A DNA stretch of 64,000 nucleotides from Candidatus Didemnitutus sp. (GTDB lineage: Bacteria; Verrucomicrobiota; Verrucomicrobiia; Opitutales; Opitutaceae): contig JAGOQJ010000002.1 of NCBI GenBank assembly GCA_017991595.1, positions 187,386-251,385 of the forward strand, written 5' to 3'. Below the pieces are notes generated by a model that ran no database searches, was not told the DNA's origin, and saw only the letters and a program-made list of their open reading frames with translations. Shown here piece by piece: positions 1 through 9,300 of the stretch. Position numbers and translations under genes: made by a program. Each line of letters begins with the position of its first letter. Positions within the stretch are counted from its first letter, which is position 1.

Positions 1-868
1 CGGCAAATTGCGACGCGCCGGACGGACCGAAGCCGATCCACTCGTGCATGCGCCAAGTGTTGAGATTGTGCCAGCAGATGTGGCCCGGACGGGCGAAGTT
101 CGAGACCTCGTATTGCGCGAAGCCGGCCGCCGCGAGGTATTCCCAGGTGCGCAGGTAGAACGCTGCCTCCTTGTCCGCATCGAGCTTCACCTTGCCCTGC
201 GAGAGCTTCACCCACAACGCGGTGTCCTCCTCGAAAGTCAGGCAATAAGTCGAGAGATGGTCGGGCGCGAGGCGCATGGCCTCGTCGAGATCGGCGCGCC
301 ACTGGGCCTCTTGTTGCCCGGGCAGGGCGAACATCAGGTCGAGATTCACGCTGGCGAAGCCCACCTCGCGCAGCAGGTCGTAGGCGCGGTAGATCTGCTT
401 GGGCGTGTGCTGCCGACCCAGTGCGTCGAGCAGCGCGGCATCGAAACTCTGCACGCCCATCGAGATGCGCGTGACTCCAAGCGCCTTCAGCACCTCAAGC
501 CGCTCCTTCGTCACCGTGGCCGGCGCCATTTCCACGCTCCACTCCGTCGGTGCTGTCGCGCCGCAGAAATCCAGCATGGCGCGGCCGAGTTGTTCCAGTT
601 CGCCGGCGCGCAACAGGCCCGGCGTGCCGCCGCCCCAGAACGCGGTCTCGACGGCCCGACCGCCCCGGTCGACGAGGCGTGCCTCGTCCGCGATAGCCGT
701 GAGGTAGCGCGGCACCGCATCGGCCTTGGGCACAGTCTGGTAGAAGGCGCAGAAATCACAGGTGGTCGCGCAGAAAGGCACGTGCACATAGACCCCGAGC
801 GGCACGGCCGCGGGCTGCGCCGGGGGCTGCGTCCTAGACTTTTCTTGCGCTGTGAGGAACCCGGCCAT
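1..868 (-). CDS. hemW: HemW-like radical SAM protein (coproporphyrinogen III oxidase-like), 3' end outside window
   Basis: The reverse strand reads open from an ATG at 868 to the window edge (289 codons). The radical SAM signature CATTCDFC gives Cys33, Cys37 and Cys40 (CxxxCxxC), the ligands of the SAM-binding [4Fe-4S] cluster. It is followed by the family-typical WGGGTPGLL, a TISMGVQSFD-like stretch (here RISMGVQSFD), NLDLMFALPGQ and HNLNTW blocks. HemW is a heme chaperone related to oxygen-independent coproporphyrinogen oxidase HemN; the cluster motif and the Gln/Ser-rich second SAM half fit HemW rather than HemN. The C-terminal HemW domain is cut off by the window start. The gene is divergent from the lipoprotein gene at 930. 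HemN itself or a related radical SAM enzyme is a less likely alternative. Confidence 0.85.
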   Translation of the reverse strand, partial: MAGFLTAQEKSRTQPPAQPAAVPLGVYVHVPFCATTCDFCAFYQTVPKADAVPRYLTAIADEARLVDRGGRAVETAFWGGGTPGLLRAGELEQLGRAMLDFCGATAPTEWSVEMAPATVTKERLEVLKALGVTRISMGVQSFDAALLDALGRQHTPKQIYRAYDLLREVGFASVNLDLMFALPGQQEAQWRADLDEAMRLAPDHLSTYCLTFEEDTALWVKLSQGKVKLDADKEAAFYLRTWEYLAAAGFAQYEVSNFARPGHICWHNLNTWRMHEWIGFGPSGASQFA

Positions 869-929
869 TAGAACTGCGTCAATTTACGACCAGCCAACGG
901 CCTGCGAGGCCGGGCGCAATCCGTTTCCC

Positions 930-1847
930 ATGCAACTCACCAAATCCCTTTTTCCGGGCCGACTGCTGCCGCTCCTCGGCACGTTGCTCGCCGCTTGGCT
1001 CCTCACCGGTTGCCAGACGCTGACGATCACGAACATGACGCCCGACACGGTGCCGGCGAACCCGTCGCAGATCTACACGATCACGGCGAGCTTCGCCCCG
1101 ACGACGCCCAACATCGATCCGGACTCCGTGCAGCCGCGCATCATCATCGACGGCCAATCCTTCCCGATGACGCGCAGCACCGCCGCGCATGTGTGGGAGT
1201 TCGAATACCAGTTGCCCGTCGGGCGCACGCAGGCGGCCTACTATTTCCTCGTCGAGTATAAACCCAAGGACGTCGCGCCGACCTCCACGCCCATCGAAGC
1301 CACTTCGGACCTGCAACGCCTGAACGTCGCCGGCCGCTATGTGCTCCGCCCGGAGGCGAGCCGCGCCCCGATCGGTGCGCGCGTCAGCGTGCTCGGTGCG
1401 GGCTTCACGCCGCAGGATGTCGTCTATTTCGACACCACGCCCACGCGAACAGTGTTCGAGTCGCCGAGCTCGCTCAGCTTCTTCGTCCCCTCCGTGGAGA
1501 CCGGTCGCAATTACCAGCTGCGCGTCAGCGGTGGCGGCGTGGCGCTGATGGTCGGTTCGTTCCGCGTCGACGCGATCAGCTTCAGCGTCTCGCCCTCCTC
1601 GCTCTCGCTGCGCAGCGGCGAGCAACAGGCCCTCACCTTCACCATCCCGCAAGCCGCGCCCGCCGGTGGCATGCTGATCGATGTGACGACTGACGTTCCT
1701 GAGAGCGTCGTCATGCCCGAAGTCATCATCCCCGCCGGCCAGCTCAGTGTTACCATCCCGGTGCAAGGCGGTCGGCCCGGCAACGGCGCGCTCTACTTCA
1801 AGAGCAGCGCCGGTGAAGGCAGCGTGCCCGTGACGGTCACGCGTTGA
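930..1847 (+). CDS. Predicted outer-membrane or periplasmic lipoprotein with an IPT/TIG-like domain
   Basis: A 305-aa protein with a lipoprotein signal peptide: Lys5, a hydrophobic stretch and the lipobox LLTGC with Cys28 as the lipidation site. I chose the ATG at 930 because the in-frame start further upstream (852) would put about 26 charged residues in front of the signal and would overlap hemW. Residues about 150-235 look like an IPT/TIG immunoglobulin-like fold (GARVSVLGAGF, a loop, then a YQLRVSGGG-like strand), followed by a second beta-rich region ending in VPVTVTR. Nothing indicates an enzyme; an envelope structural or binding role is the simplest reading. The gene stands alone between divergent hemW and a terminator at 1872. 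Confidence 0.7.
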   Translation: MQLTKSLFPGRLLPLLGTLLAAWLLTGCQTLTITNMTPDTVPANPSQIYTITASFAPTTPNIDPDSVQPRIIIDGQSFPMTRSTAAHVWEFEYQLPVGRTQAAYYFLVEYKPKDVAPTSTPIEATSDLQRLNVAGRYVLRPEASRAPIGARVSVLGAGFTPQDVVYFDTTPTRTVFESPSSLSFFVPSVETGRNYQLRVSGGGVALMVGSFRVDAISFSVSPSSLSLRSGEQQALTFTIPQAAPAGGMLIDVTTDVPESVVMPEVIIPAGQLSVTIPVQGGRPGNGALYFKSSAGEGSVPVTVTR

Positions 1848-1871
1848 GGCGGCACTAGCTTCCCTAATCCG

Positions 1872-1902
1872 AGCGCGCGGTTTGCCACCGCGCGCTTTTT
1901 GT
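1872..1902 (+). terminator. Rho-independent terminator after the lipoprotein gene
   Basis: A perfect 9-bp GC-rich stem (1872-1880 with 1888-1896) encloses a 7-nt loop and runs into a T tract (1896-1900). It lies 25 nt after the lipoprotein stop codon. Confidence 0.85.
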
Positions 1903-1988
1903 TGCCTGTCGGCCTGCGCGACACGCGTCTTGACCGGGAAAAGCGTTGCCCGGCAGGCGACGCGGCCCACGCTCGCGTTTTTCTCCGC

Positions 1989-2495
1989 ATGAGCTCCGCC
2001 CTGCCCTACAAGATCAGCGTCCTCGTCTTCATCGAGAACCGCGCCGGCGAACTCCTGCTCATGCTGCGCGCCAAGCAGCCCAACCTCGGCGTCTGGTCGC
2101 CCATCGGCGGCAAGCTCGAGATGGCCACGGGCGAGTCGCCTTTTCAGTGCGCCGTGCGCGAGACCGCAGAGGAGACTGGCCTGCAGGTGCGCGAGGAGGA
2201 CCTGCATCTCTTCGCCATGATCGCCGAGAAGGCTTACCAAGGGCACAACCACTGGCTCATGTTCCTTTTCCGCTGCAAGGTGCCGATCGACGCCCTCCCG
2301 GCCGACATCAGCGAGGGCAAATTCGCCTTCTGGTCCCGCGAGAAGATCAACACCCTTGAAATTCCTGAGACCGACGCCGCGGCGTTGTGGCCGATCTACG
2401 ACCGCTACCGCGACTCCTTCGTTTCGCTGCGGGCGGATTGCGCCGTGTCGCCGATTGCCATCACGATTGAGCAAATCACCCCCAGCCCTCGGTAA
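1989..2495 (+). CDS. Nudix hydrolase
   Basis: A 168-aa Nudix-fold protein, counting from the ATG at 1989. A frame extends upstream to 1899, but that part overlaps the preceding terminator and codes no plausible sequence. The Nudix box is recognisable as GGKLEMATGE followed by REtaEETGL. The glutamates REtaEE are the usual Mg2+ ligands for hydrolysis of nucleoside diphosphates linked to another moiety. The spacing between the leading Gly and the first box Glu is two residues longer than the standard GX5E. The C-terminal half carries a WSREKI segment seen in MutT/NudG-like proteins. The substrate cannot be told from sequence. It lies upstream of the pdh genes but is separated by 109 nt. Confidence 0.85.
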   Translation: MSSALPYKISVLVFIENRAGELLLMLRAKQPNLGVWSPIGGKLEMATGESPFQCAVRETAEETGLQVREEDLHLFAMIAEKAYQGHNHWLMFLFRCKVPIDALPADISEGKFAFWSREKINTLEIPETDAAALWPIYDRYRDSFVSLRADCAVSPIAITIEQITPSPR

Positions 2496-2521
2496 GCGAG
2501 CGGGAGAAAACTACGCAATTT

Positions 2522-2548
2522 CCCGGAAGTTTTTCTTGTCTTTCCGGG
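2522..2548. repeat. Short inverted repeat in the Nudix-pdhA intergenic region
   Basis: CCCGGAA at 2522-2528 is mirrored by TTCCGGG at 2542-2548 around a 13-nt T-rich loop. It could be a weak terminator for the Nudix gene or an operator or leader structure for pdhA. No T tract follows, so neither role is firm. Confidence 0.35.
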
Positions 2549-2604
2549 CCTAGACCCAAGTTAGGTCCTTGGCATCCCGAAATCATTTTAAACTCAAACT
2601 AATT

Positions 2605-3702
2605 GTGAGCAAAAAAGCCTCCACCACCAAGAAGCCCGACGAGGGCGCCGCGGCCTACAACGCCCGCCTCGCTCCCATCAATGCCAAGCTCGGTCAGGAC
2701 GAGCTGATCAAGTTTTACAAGGACATGGTCCGCATCCGCCGCTTCGAGGAGCGCTGCCTGCGGAGCTACCAGCAGGGCAAGATCGGCGGCTTCCTCCACC
2801 TCTACATCGGCCAGGAATCCATCGCGGTCGGCTGTGCCTCCGTCATGGCCAAGGACGACCACATCATCACCGCCTACCGCGACCACGGCCACGCGCTCGC
2901 CGTGGGCATGGGCATGAACGAGATGATGGCCGAGAACTACGGCAAATACACCGGCTGCTCCAAGGGCAAGGGCGGCTCGATGCACTACTTCGACCCCACC
3001 CGCCACTTCTGGGGCGGCCACGGCATCGTCGGCGGCCAGATCCCGCTCGGCACGGGCATCGCCTACGCCCTCAAATACAAGGGCCTGAAGGGCGCCTGCA
3101 TGGCCTTCATGGGCGACGGTGCCGTCAATCAAGGCGCCGTGCACGAGTCCTACAACCTCGCCGCGCTCTGGAATCTGCCCGTCATCTTCGTTGTCGAAAA
3201 CAACGGCTATTCGATGGGCACCAGCCAGGCCCGTTCCTCCGCCGGCCCGTCCCTCGCCCAGCGCGCCGAAGGCTACGGCATGAACTGGGAAATCTCCGAG
3301 AACGGCCACGACGTGCTCGAAGTCCGCGACAAGTTCCACCGCCTCCTCAAACTCGCCCACGAAGAATCCAAGCCGAGCGTCCTCGAGATCCGCACCTACC
3401 GTTACCGCGGCCACTCCGTCGCCGATCCCGACACGACTTACCGCGAGAAGAAGGAAATCGAGGAATACAAGGCCACCAAGGATCCGCTCAATACCTACCT
3501 CGCCGCCCTCAAGGCCGAGGGCGTCATCACCGACGAGCTCGCCAAGCAGATCGACGACGCCGCGAAAGCCGAGGCCGAGACCTCCGCACAGTTCGCCGAG
3601 CAGAGCCCCTTCCCGACCGCCGAGGACATCCAGAAGGACGTCTATTGGGAGGCCGACAATCCCGCCGACCGCAAGTCCGTCGGCACGCTGTTCTTCTCCT
3701 GA
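2605..3702 (+). CDS. pdhA: Pyruvate dehydrogenase E1 component, alpha subunit
   Basis: A 365-aa thiamine-diphosphate-dependent E1 alpha subunit. The TPP-binding motif starts with GDGAVNQG (residues 170-177) and ends about 28 residues later with ENN (198-200). Other family blocks are GFLHLYIGQE, AYRDHGHAL, GKGGSMH and HGIVGGQIPLG. With E1 beta it decarboxylates pyruvate and acetylates the E2 lipoyl group. I prefer the GTG at 2605; a TTG at 2569 would add 12 atypical residues. No clear Shine-Dalgarno precedes either. It is first in a pdhA-pdhB-pdhC operon with 46- and 34-nt gaps. A branched-chain 2-oxoacid dehydrogenase is the alternative, but the pairing with a standard PDH E2 makes PDH likelier. 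No E3 gene is present here. Confidence 0.93.
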   Translation: MSKKASTTKKPDEGAAAYNARLAPINAKLGQDELIKFYKDMVRIRRFEERCLRSYQQGKIGGFLHLYIGQESIAVGCASVMAKDDHIITAYRDHGHALAVGMGMNEMMAENYGKYTGCSKGKGGSMHYFDPTRHFWGGHGIVGGQIPLGTGIAYALKYKGLKGACMAFMGDGAVNQGAVHESYNLAALWNLPVIFVVENNGYSMGTSQARSSAGPSLAQRAEGYGMNWEISENGHDVLEVRDKFHRLLKLAHEESKPSVLEIRTYRYRGHSVADPDTTYREKKEIEEYKATKDPLNTYLAALKAEGVITDELAKQIDDAAKAEAETSAQFAEQSPFPTAEDIQKDVYWEADNPADRKSVGTLFFS

Positions 3703-3748
3703 GCCGCGTCCCTCCACTCGCACCCGCATCACCCAACCTTTTCCGCAA

Positions 3749-4726
3749 ATGCCAGTCATCACTTACCGCGAAGCCCTCCGCCACGCCATGAGCGAGGAAA
3801 TCGAGCGCGACGAGAACGTCGTGCTCATGGGCGAGGAAGTCGGCCAGTTCAACGGCGCCTACAAGGTCTCCGAAGGCATGTTGGCCAAATACGGCCCGAA
3901 ACGCATCATCGACACGCCGATCTCCGAAGCCGGTTTCATCGGCATGGGCATCGGCGCCGCCATGCTCGGCATGCGTCCGATCATGGAGCTGATGTTCTTC
4001 AGCTTCTACTCGGTCGCCTTCGACCAGATCTTCAACAACGCCGCCAACATCCGCTACATGTCCGGCGGCCTGATCAATTGCCCGATCGTGCTCCGCGGAC
4101 CCGCCAACGGCGGCACCAACGTCGGCGCCACCCACTCGCACACGCCCGAGTCCATCGCCGCCTACCACCCGGGCATCAAGGTCGTCGTCCCCTCCAACGC
4201 CTACGACGCGAAGGGCCTGATGAAGTCCGCCATCCGCGACAACGACCCCGTCATCTTCCTCGAAAACACGATGCTCTACGGCGAGTCGTGCGAGGTGCCG
4301 GACGGCGAATACCTCATCCCGCTCGGCAAGGCCAACGTCATGCGCGAAGGCACCGATGTCTCGATCATCGGCCATGGCCGCCCGATCCAACTCGCGCTCA
4401 AAGCCGCCGACCTTCTGAAGGAGAAGCACAACATCAACGCCGAGGTCATCGACCTCCGTTCCATCCGCCCGCTCGACGAGGAGACGATCCTCAACTCGGT
4501 CAAGAAGACCAACCGCGTCCTCTACGTCGAGGAAGCCAAGCCCTTCTGCTCCGTCGGCGCCATGGTCGCCTGCATCATCCAGGACAAGGCCTTCGACTAC
4601 CTCGACGCCCCCGTGAAGCGCCTCACCTCCATCGACGCGCCCGCGATCTACTGCCCGCCGCTCGAAAAGGTCCAACTCCCCAACGTCGACCGCATCTACC
4701 AAGCGGCCCTCGAAACCCTCAAGTAA
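3749..4726 (+). CDS. pdhB: Pyruvate dehydrogenase E1 component, beta subunit
   Basis: A 325-aa E1 beta subunit of the transketolase pyrimidine-binding plus C-terminal type. It opens with the typical ITYREALRHAMSEE, then VVLMGEEVGQFNGAYKVSEG, and includes DTPISEAGFIG and the PVIFLENTMLYG block. The C-terminal transketolase domain has VIDLRSIRPLDEETI. The start at 3749 matches the family N-terminus. It forms the alpha2beta2 E1 with the upstream gene product in the cytoplasm and is 34 nt ahead of the E2 gene. The length is standard and all blocks are intact. Confidence 0.94.
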   Translation: MPVITYREALRHAMSEEIERDENVVLMGEEVGQFNGAYKVSEGMLAKYGPKRIIDTPISEAGFIGMGIGAAMLGMRPIMELMFFSFYSVAFDQIFNNAANIRYMSGGLINCPIVLRGPANGGTNVGATHSHTPESIAAYHPGIKVVVPSNAYDAKGLMKSAIRDNDPVIFLENTMLYGESCEVPDGEYLIPLGKANVMREGTDVSIIGHGRPIQLALKAADLLKEKHNINAEVIDLRSIRPLDEETILNSVKKTNRVLYVEEAKPFCSVGAMVACIIQDKAFDYLDAPVKRLTSIDAPAIYCPPLEKVQLPNVDRIYQAALETLK

Positions 4727-4760
4727 CCGGCTCGCCCCTCATCGCTAACTGCTCACTCCC

Positions 4761-6074
4761 ATGGCCAACATCATCGATATGCCGAAGCTCTCCGACACCA
4801 TGTCGGTGGGCACGCTCGTCAAATGGCTCAAGAACGAGGGCGACGCCGTGAAATCCGGCGACATGCTCGCTGAAGTCGAGACCGACAAGGCGACAATGGA
4901 GCTCGAATCCTTCTTCGACGGCACGCTCCTCAAGATCTTCGCCCCCGCCGGCTCGCAAATCGCCATCGGCGCCGCGCTCTGCGCCATCGGCCAGCCCGGC
5001 GAACAAGTCGAAGCCCCCGGTGCCCCGGCCCCGAAAACCGCCGCCCCCGCTCCCGCTGCCACGCCTGCCGCTCCGGTGGCCGCTCCTGCTCCTGCGCCCG
5101 CCGCGCCGACACCCGCACCTGCCGCGGCTCCGGCCCCGGCGCCAGCTCCCGCCGCGCCCGAAGGCCGCGTGAAAATCTCGCCGCTCGCGAAGAAGATCGC
5201 CGCGCAAAATAACCTCAACGTCGCGGCCCTCGCCGGCACCGGCCCGCACGGCCGCATCGTCAAGGCCGACGTCCTCGCCGCAATCGCGAACCCCGCCCTG
5301 CTCCAAGGCAAGCCCGCCGCTTCCGCCGTCGCAAAGTCCGGCGCCGCCTTCACCGGCGGCACGCCGTCGCGCACTGGCCCCTTGCAGGAGGACCGCACGG
5401 TTCCCGCCACGAACATGCGCGCGACCATCGCCAAGCGCCTGCTCGAAGCGAAGACGACCATCCCTCACTTCTACCTTGAGATCGAAGTCGACGCCGAGCC
5501 GCTGCTCGCGCTCCGCGCCCAACTCAACGAAGGCCTCGCCGCTGAAGGCGTGAAGCTTTCCGTCAACGACTTCGTCCTCAAGGCCAGCGCCGAAGCGCTC
5601 CGCCGCGTTCCGGGCGTCAACGCCTCCTGGACCGGCACCGGGATCCAATACTTCAGCGCCGCGCACGTCTCGTTTGCCGTCGCGATCGAGGACGGCCTCA
5701 TCACGCCGGTCATCCGCGACGCGCATCAGAAGTCAGTCTTCGCGATCAGCGCCGAGGCCAAACCGCTCGGCAAGCGCGCTAAGGAGAAGAAGCTCAAGCC
5801 CGACGAGTTCACCGGCGGCACGTTCTGCGTGTCCAATCTCGGCATGATGGGCGTCACGAAGTTCTCCGCGATCATCAACCCGCCGAACTCCGCAATCCTC
5901 GCCGTCGGCACGACCGTGACGAAGCCGGTCGTGAAGAACGGCGCGATCGTCGTCGGTCAGACGATGACGCTCACGCTCTCGTGCGACCACCGCGTGGTCG
6001 ACGGCGCGCTCGGTGCCGAGTTCCTCGCCGCGCTGAAGAACCTGCTCGAGAAACCGGCCCTGCTGCTCATCTGA
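4761..6074 (+). CDS. pdhC: Dihydrolipoamide acetyltransferase (PDH E2)
   Basis: A 437-aa E2 core protein. One N-terminal lipoyl domain carries the lipoylated Lys43 in ETDKATME. It is followed by an Ala/Pro-rich flexible linker (about residues 85-135), a peripheral subunit-binding domain at about 137-174 (KISPLAKKIA through GRIVKADVL) and the catalytic acyltransferase domain with the active-site HRVVDG motif (His410, Asp414). It transfers the acetyl group to CoA and scaffolds the complex. With one lipoyl domain it is a short-type E2. The strong terminator at 6102 closes the operon. Confidence 0.94.
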   Translation: MANIIDMPKLSDTMSVGTLVKWLKNEGDAVKSGDMLAEVETDKATMELESFFDGTLLKIFAPAGSQIAIGAALCAIGQPGEQVEAPGAPAPKTAAPAPAATPAAPVAAPAPAPAAPTPAPAAAPAPAPAPAAPEGRVKISPLAKKIAAQNNLNVAALAGTGPHGRIVKADVLAAIANPALLQGKPAASAVAKSGAAFTGGTPSRTGPLQEDRTVPATNMRATIAKRLLEAKTTIPHFYLEIEVDAEPLLALRAQLNEGLAAEGVKLSVNDFVLKASAEALRRVPGVNASWTGTGIQYFSAAHVSFAVAIEDGLITPVIRDAHQKSVFAISAEAKPLGKRAKEKKLKPDEFTGGTFCVSNLGMMGVTKFSAIINPPNSAILAVGTTVTKPVVKNGAIVVGQTMTLTLSCDHRVVDGALGAEFLAALKNLLEKPALLLI

Positions 6075-6101
6075 GCCGGGCTCGCCAGCTCGTTCCCTTG
6101 C

Positions 6102-6128
6102 AACGCGCCGCCACTCGGCGCGTTTTTT
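6102..6128 (+). terminator. Rho-independent terminator of the pdh operon
   Basis: A perfect 9-bp stem (6102-6110 with 6116-6124), a 5-nt loop, and a run of six T (6123-6128). It starts 28 nt after the pdhC stop codon. Confidence 0.9.
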
Positions 6129-6378
6129 ATTTTCCGAGGCTGCGGATGTCCGTCGGCCAGCGCATGTTGGCTCGACGCTGCGCGCGAATTCCCCACAGTT
6201 GAGCCACGCCGTCCACGCGGCGCCTCCATGACACCCCTCATGCTGAACCCGTGGTGCCCCCGACGCTCCCCTGCGAAGCATGCGCCGGCCGGCTCCCGTC
6301 TCTCGCGGGCAGTGGCGTGCGGCAGCCGCCCTCAGGCCATCGCCGGACGCACGCACGACCCCAGCTGAGGTTTCCACC
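6129..6378. other. Intergenic leader before the sensor-kinase array
   Basis: About 250 nt without a supportable gene. Open frames here are short and lack family features. A GAGG at 6367-6370, 8 nt ahead of the ATG at 6379, is a plausible ribosome binding site for the next gene. No convincing promoter hexamers or hairpins were seen. Confidence 0.5.
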
Positions 6379-9300
6379 ATGCCCGACGTCTCCGCCCAGG
6401 AACAAACCCGGCTCGCCATCCTCCGCGATTATGGCGTCCTCGACACGGCGCCGGAGGCGGAGCTCGATGCCATCGTCAGTCTCGCCAGCGAGATCTGCGG
6501 CGCGCCCATGGCGCTCATCACGCTCATCGACGAGTCGCGGCAGTGGTTCAAGGCCCGGCATGGCATCCCTTTCGCCTCGACCCTCCGCGAACATTCCTTC
6601 TGCGCCCACGCCCTGCACACCCCCGATGATCTGCTGCTGGTGCGCGACGCGACGCAGGATGCCCGTTTCGCGGACAATCCCTACGTCCGCGGCGAGCCCC
6701 ACATCCGTTTCTACGCCGGCTCAGCGCTCGTGACGCCCGAGGGCCATCGTCTCGGCACACTGTGCGTGCTCGACCGCCGCGAGCGCACGCTCACGCCCGA
6801 GCAGCAACAGGCGCTGCGCGTGCTCAGCCGGCACGTCATGGTCCATCTCGAACTCGCCCGGCGCTTGCGCACGCAGCAACGCGGCGAACAGCAACTCCAG
6901 GAACTCGCCAGTCGCCTCGAACAGCAGCGTGGCCGGCTCATCGAAGCCCAAGCCGTCGCCAAGGTCGGTAGTTGGGAAACCGATCTCGCGACGCTCGACG
7001 TGGTCTGGACCGAGGAGACGCACCGGATCTTCGGCACCGATCCCGCGCGGTTCCAGCCGACGCACGCCGGTTTTTTGGCGCTGGTTCATCCCGACGACCG
7101 GACCGCTGTGGAACGCGCCTTCTCGGAATCCGCCGGCAGCGCCTCGCCTTGCCTCATCGGCCACCGCATCGCGTTGCCCGACGGCACCGTGAAGTTCGTG
7201 GAGGAGCGCTGGCAGGTTTTCCACGATGCGGCCGGGCGTCCGCTGCGTGCGGTCGGCACCTGCTCCGACATCACCGAGCGGCGCCGGCTGGAGATCGAGC
7301 GTGAGCAACTCGTCCACGACCTCGGCGAGCGCATCAAGGAGCTGCGCGCGCTGCACGGCGCGGCGGAGCTCCTGCGCGACACCGATCGTCCGCTCCGTTC
7401 CGCGCTGGAAGGCATCGTGCAACTGCTGCCCGCCGCCATGCAACATGCCGGGATTAGCGCGGCGCACCTGCGCTTCGGCACGGAGGAATATGCCTCTCCG
7501 GGCTGGCAGGAGACGCCTTGGCGCCTGCGCGCCCGCTTCATCACCCGGCAGGGCGTGCCTGGTCTGCTCCAAATCGCCTACTTGGAGGAGCGCCCGCTCG
7601 CCGACGAAGGGCCGTTCCTCCGCGAGGAGCGCCACCTGCTCGACTCGCTGGTCGAGATGATCCGCGGCACCGTCGACCGGCGCGAATCCGAATCCGCCCT
7701 GCACGAATTGCGGCACCGCCAGAGTTTGGTGCTCAACTCGGTCAGCGAAGGCATCCACGGCCTCGATCTGCAAGGGCGCATTATTTTCGAGAACGCCGCC
7801 GGCGCCGCCATGCTGGGCTGGAGCGAATCCGAGCTCATCGGCCGACACTCCCACACCGTCATCCATCACCATCGGGCGGACGGGCGGGATTACCCGGTCG
7901 AGGAATGTCCGATCTTCCGCACGTTGCGCGATGGCGTCGTGCGCCGCATCGACGACGAGGTTTTCTTCCGCCGGGACGGTTCGAGCTTCCCCGTCGAATA
8001 CACCGTCTCACCCATCCTGGACGCCAGCAATCGCATCAGCGGCGCGGTCGTCAGCTTCCGCGACATCACTCGCCGGCTCGAGGCCGAGCAGAATGTCGTG
8101 CATCTCCGCAACCTCGCGCGGATGACGAGCCGTCTCGCTCGCATCGGTGCCTGGCAGGTGGATCTGCCGGATGGCCGCACGTATTGGTCCGACGAAGTGC
8201 GCGCCATCCACGCTGTCGAGGAAACCTATGTGCCGACTGCCGCGAACGGCCTCGATTTCTACACGTCGGAATACCGCCCGCTCGTGCGCGAGGCATTTCA
8301 GCGCTGCGTCGCGGACGGCACGCCCTTCGACCTCGAGGCCCAGCTGGTCAACCGCAACGGCCGTCGCCTTTGGGTCCGTGTCATCGGGGAAGCCGTGCGC
8401 GATGCGCGCGGCACAATCGTGCAGGTGCAGGGCGCGTTCCAGGACGTGTCCGAATCCAAACTGGCCCAGCAGGAACTGGCCGAGGCGCGCGAACTTCACA
8501 CCAACCTCGTCCACACCATCGACGGCATCGTGTGGGAAGCCACGGCCGCCGACCTGCGTTTCACCTTCGTCAGCCCGCAAGCCGAGCGCATGCTCGGGTA
8601 TCCTGCGGCCGATTGGATCGAACAGGCGGATTTCTGGGCGGCACACATCCACCCCGCCGATCGCGAGGCCACCGTCAGGCACTGCATCGAGTTGACCGCG
8701 CGCAAGGAGAACCACGCCTTCGAATACCGCATGCTCGCCGCCGACGGCCGCGTCGTCTGGCTCCGCGACATCGTCACCTATGTCGAATCTTCCGATCGGC
8801 CCGCACTCTTGCGCGGCCTGATGCTCGACATCACGGCCCGCAAGGAAGCCGAAACGCAGGCCCGTCAGCTCGAATCCCGTCTCACGACGACGCTGGAGAA
8901 CCTGACCGACGCATTCTTCACCCTCGATCACGAGTGGCGCTTCGCTTACCTCAATCGCCAGGCCGAGCTCCTGCTGCAGCGTCCGCGCAACGAACTTCTC
9001 GGCCGCGTCGTGTGGGACGAGTTCGCCCCGGCGCGGGGCACGATCTTCGAGTCCGAATACCGCCGCGCCATCGCCGAGCAGCGCGCCGTCAGCTTCGAGA
9101 CCTATTACTCGCCGCTCGGCGTCTGGCTTCAGGTCCACGCCTACCCGTCCGACCTCGGGCTCGCCGTCTATTTCCGCGACAGCAGCGCGACTCACGCCGC
9201 GGCGGAGGCGATGCGGATCAGCGAGGAGCGTTTTCGCCGCACCTTCTTCAACGCCCCGCTCGGTATGGCGGTCGTCTCCCTCGAAGCCCGCTTCCTCCAA

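Noticed and set aside
852-929. Upstream start for the lipoprotein
   Set aside because: It would place charged residues before the signal peptide and overlap hemW; ATG 930 gives a proper lipoprotein signal.
879-2474. A 531-codon minus-strand frame opposite the lipoprotein and Nudix genes
   Set aside because: It crosses a strong terminator and two convincing plus-strand genes and has no domain.
4990-5160. Repetitive Ala/Pro codons in pdhC that look like a tandem repeat
   Set aside because: This is the normal flexible linker of an E2 subunit, not a mobile or CRISPR repeat.
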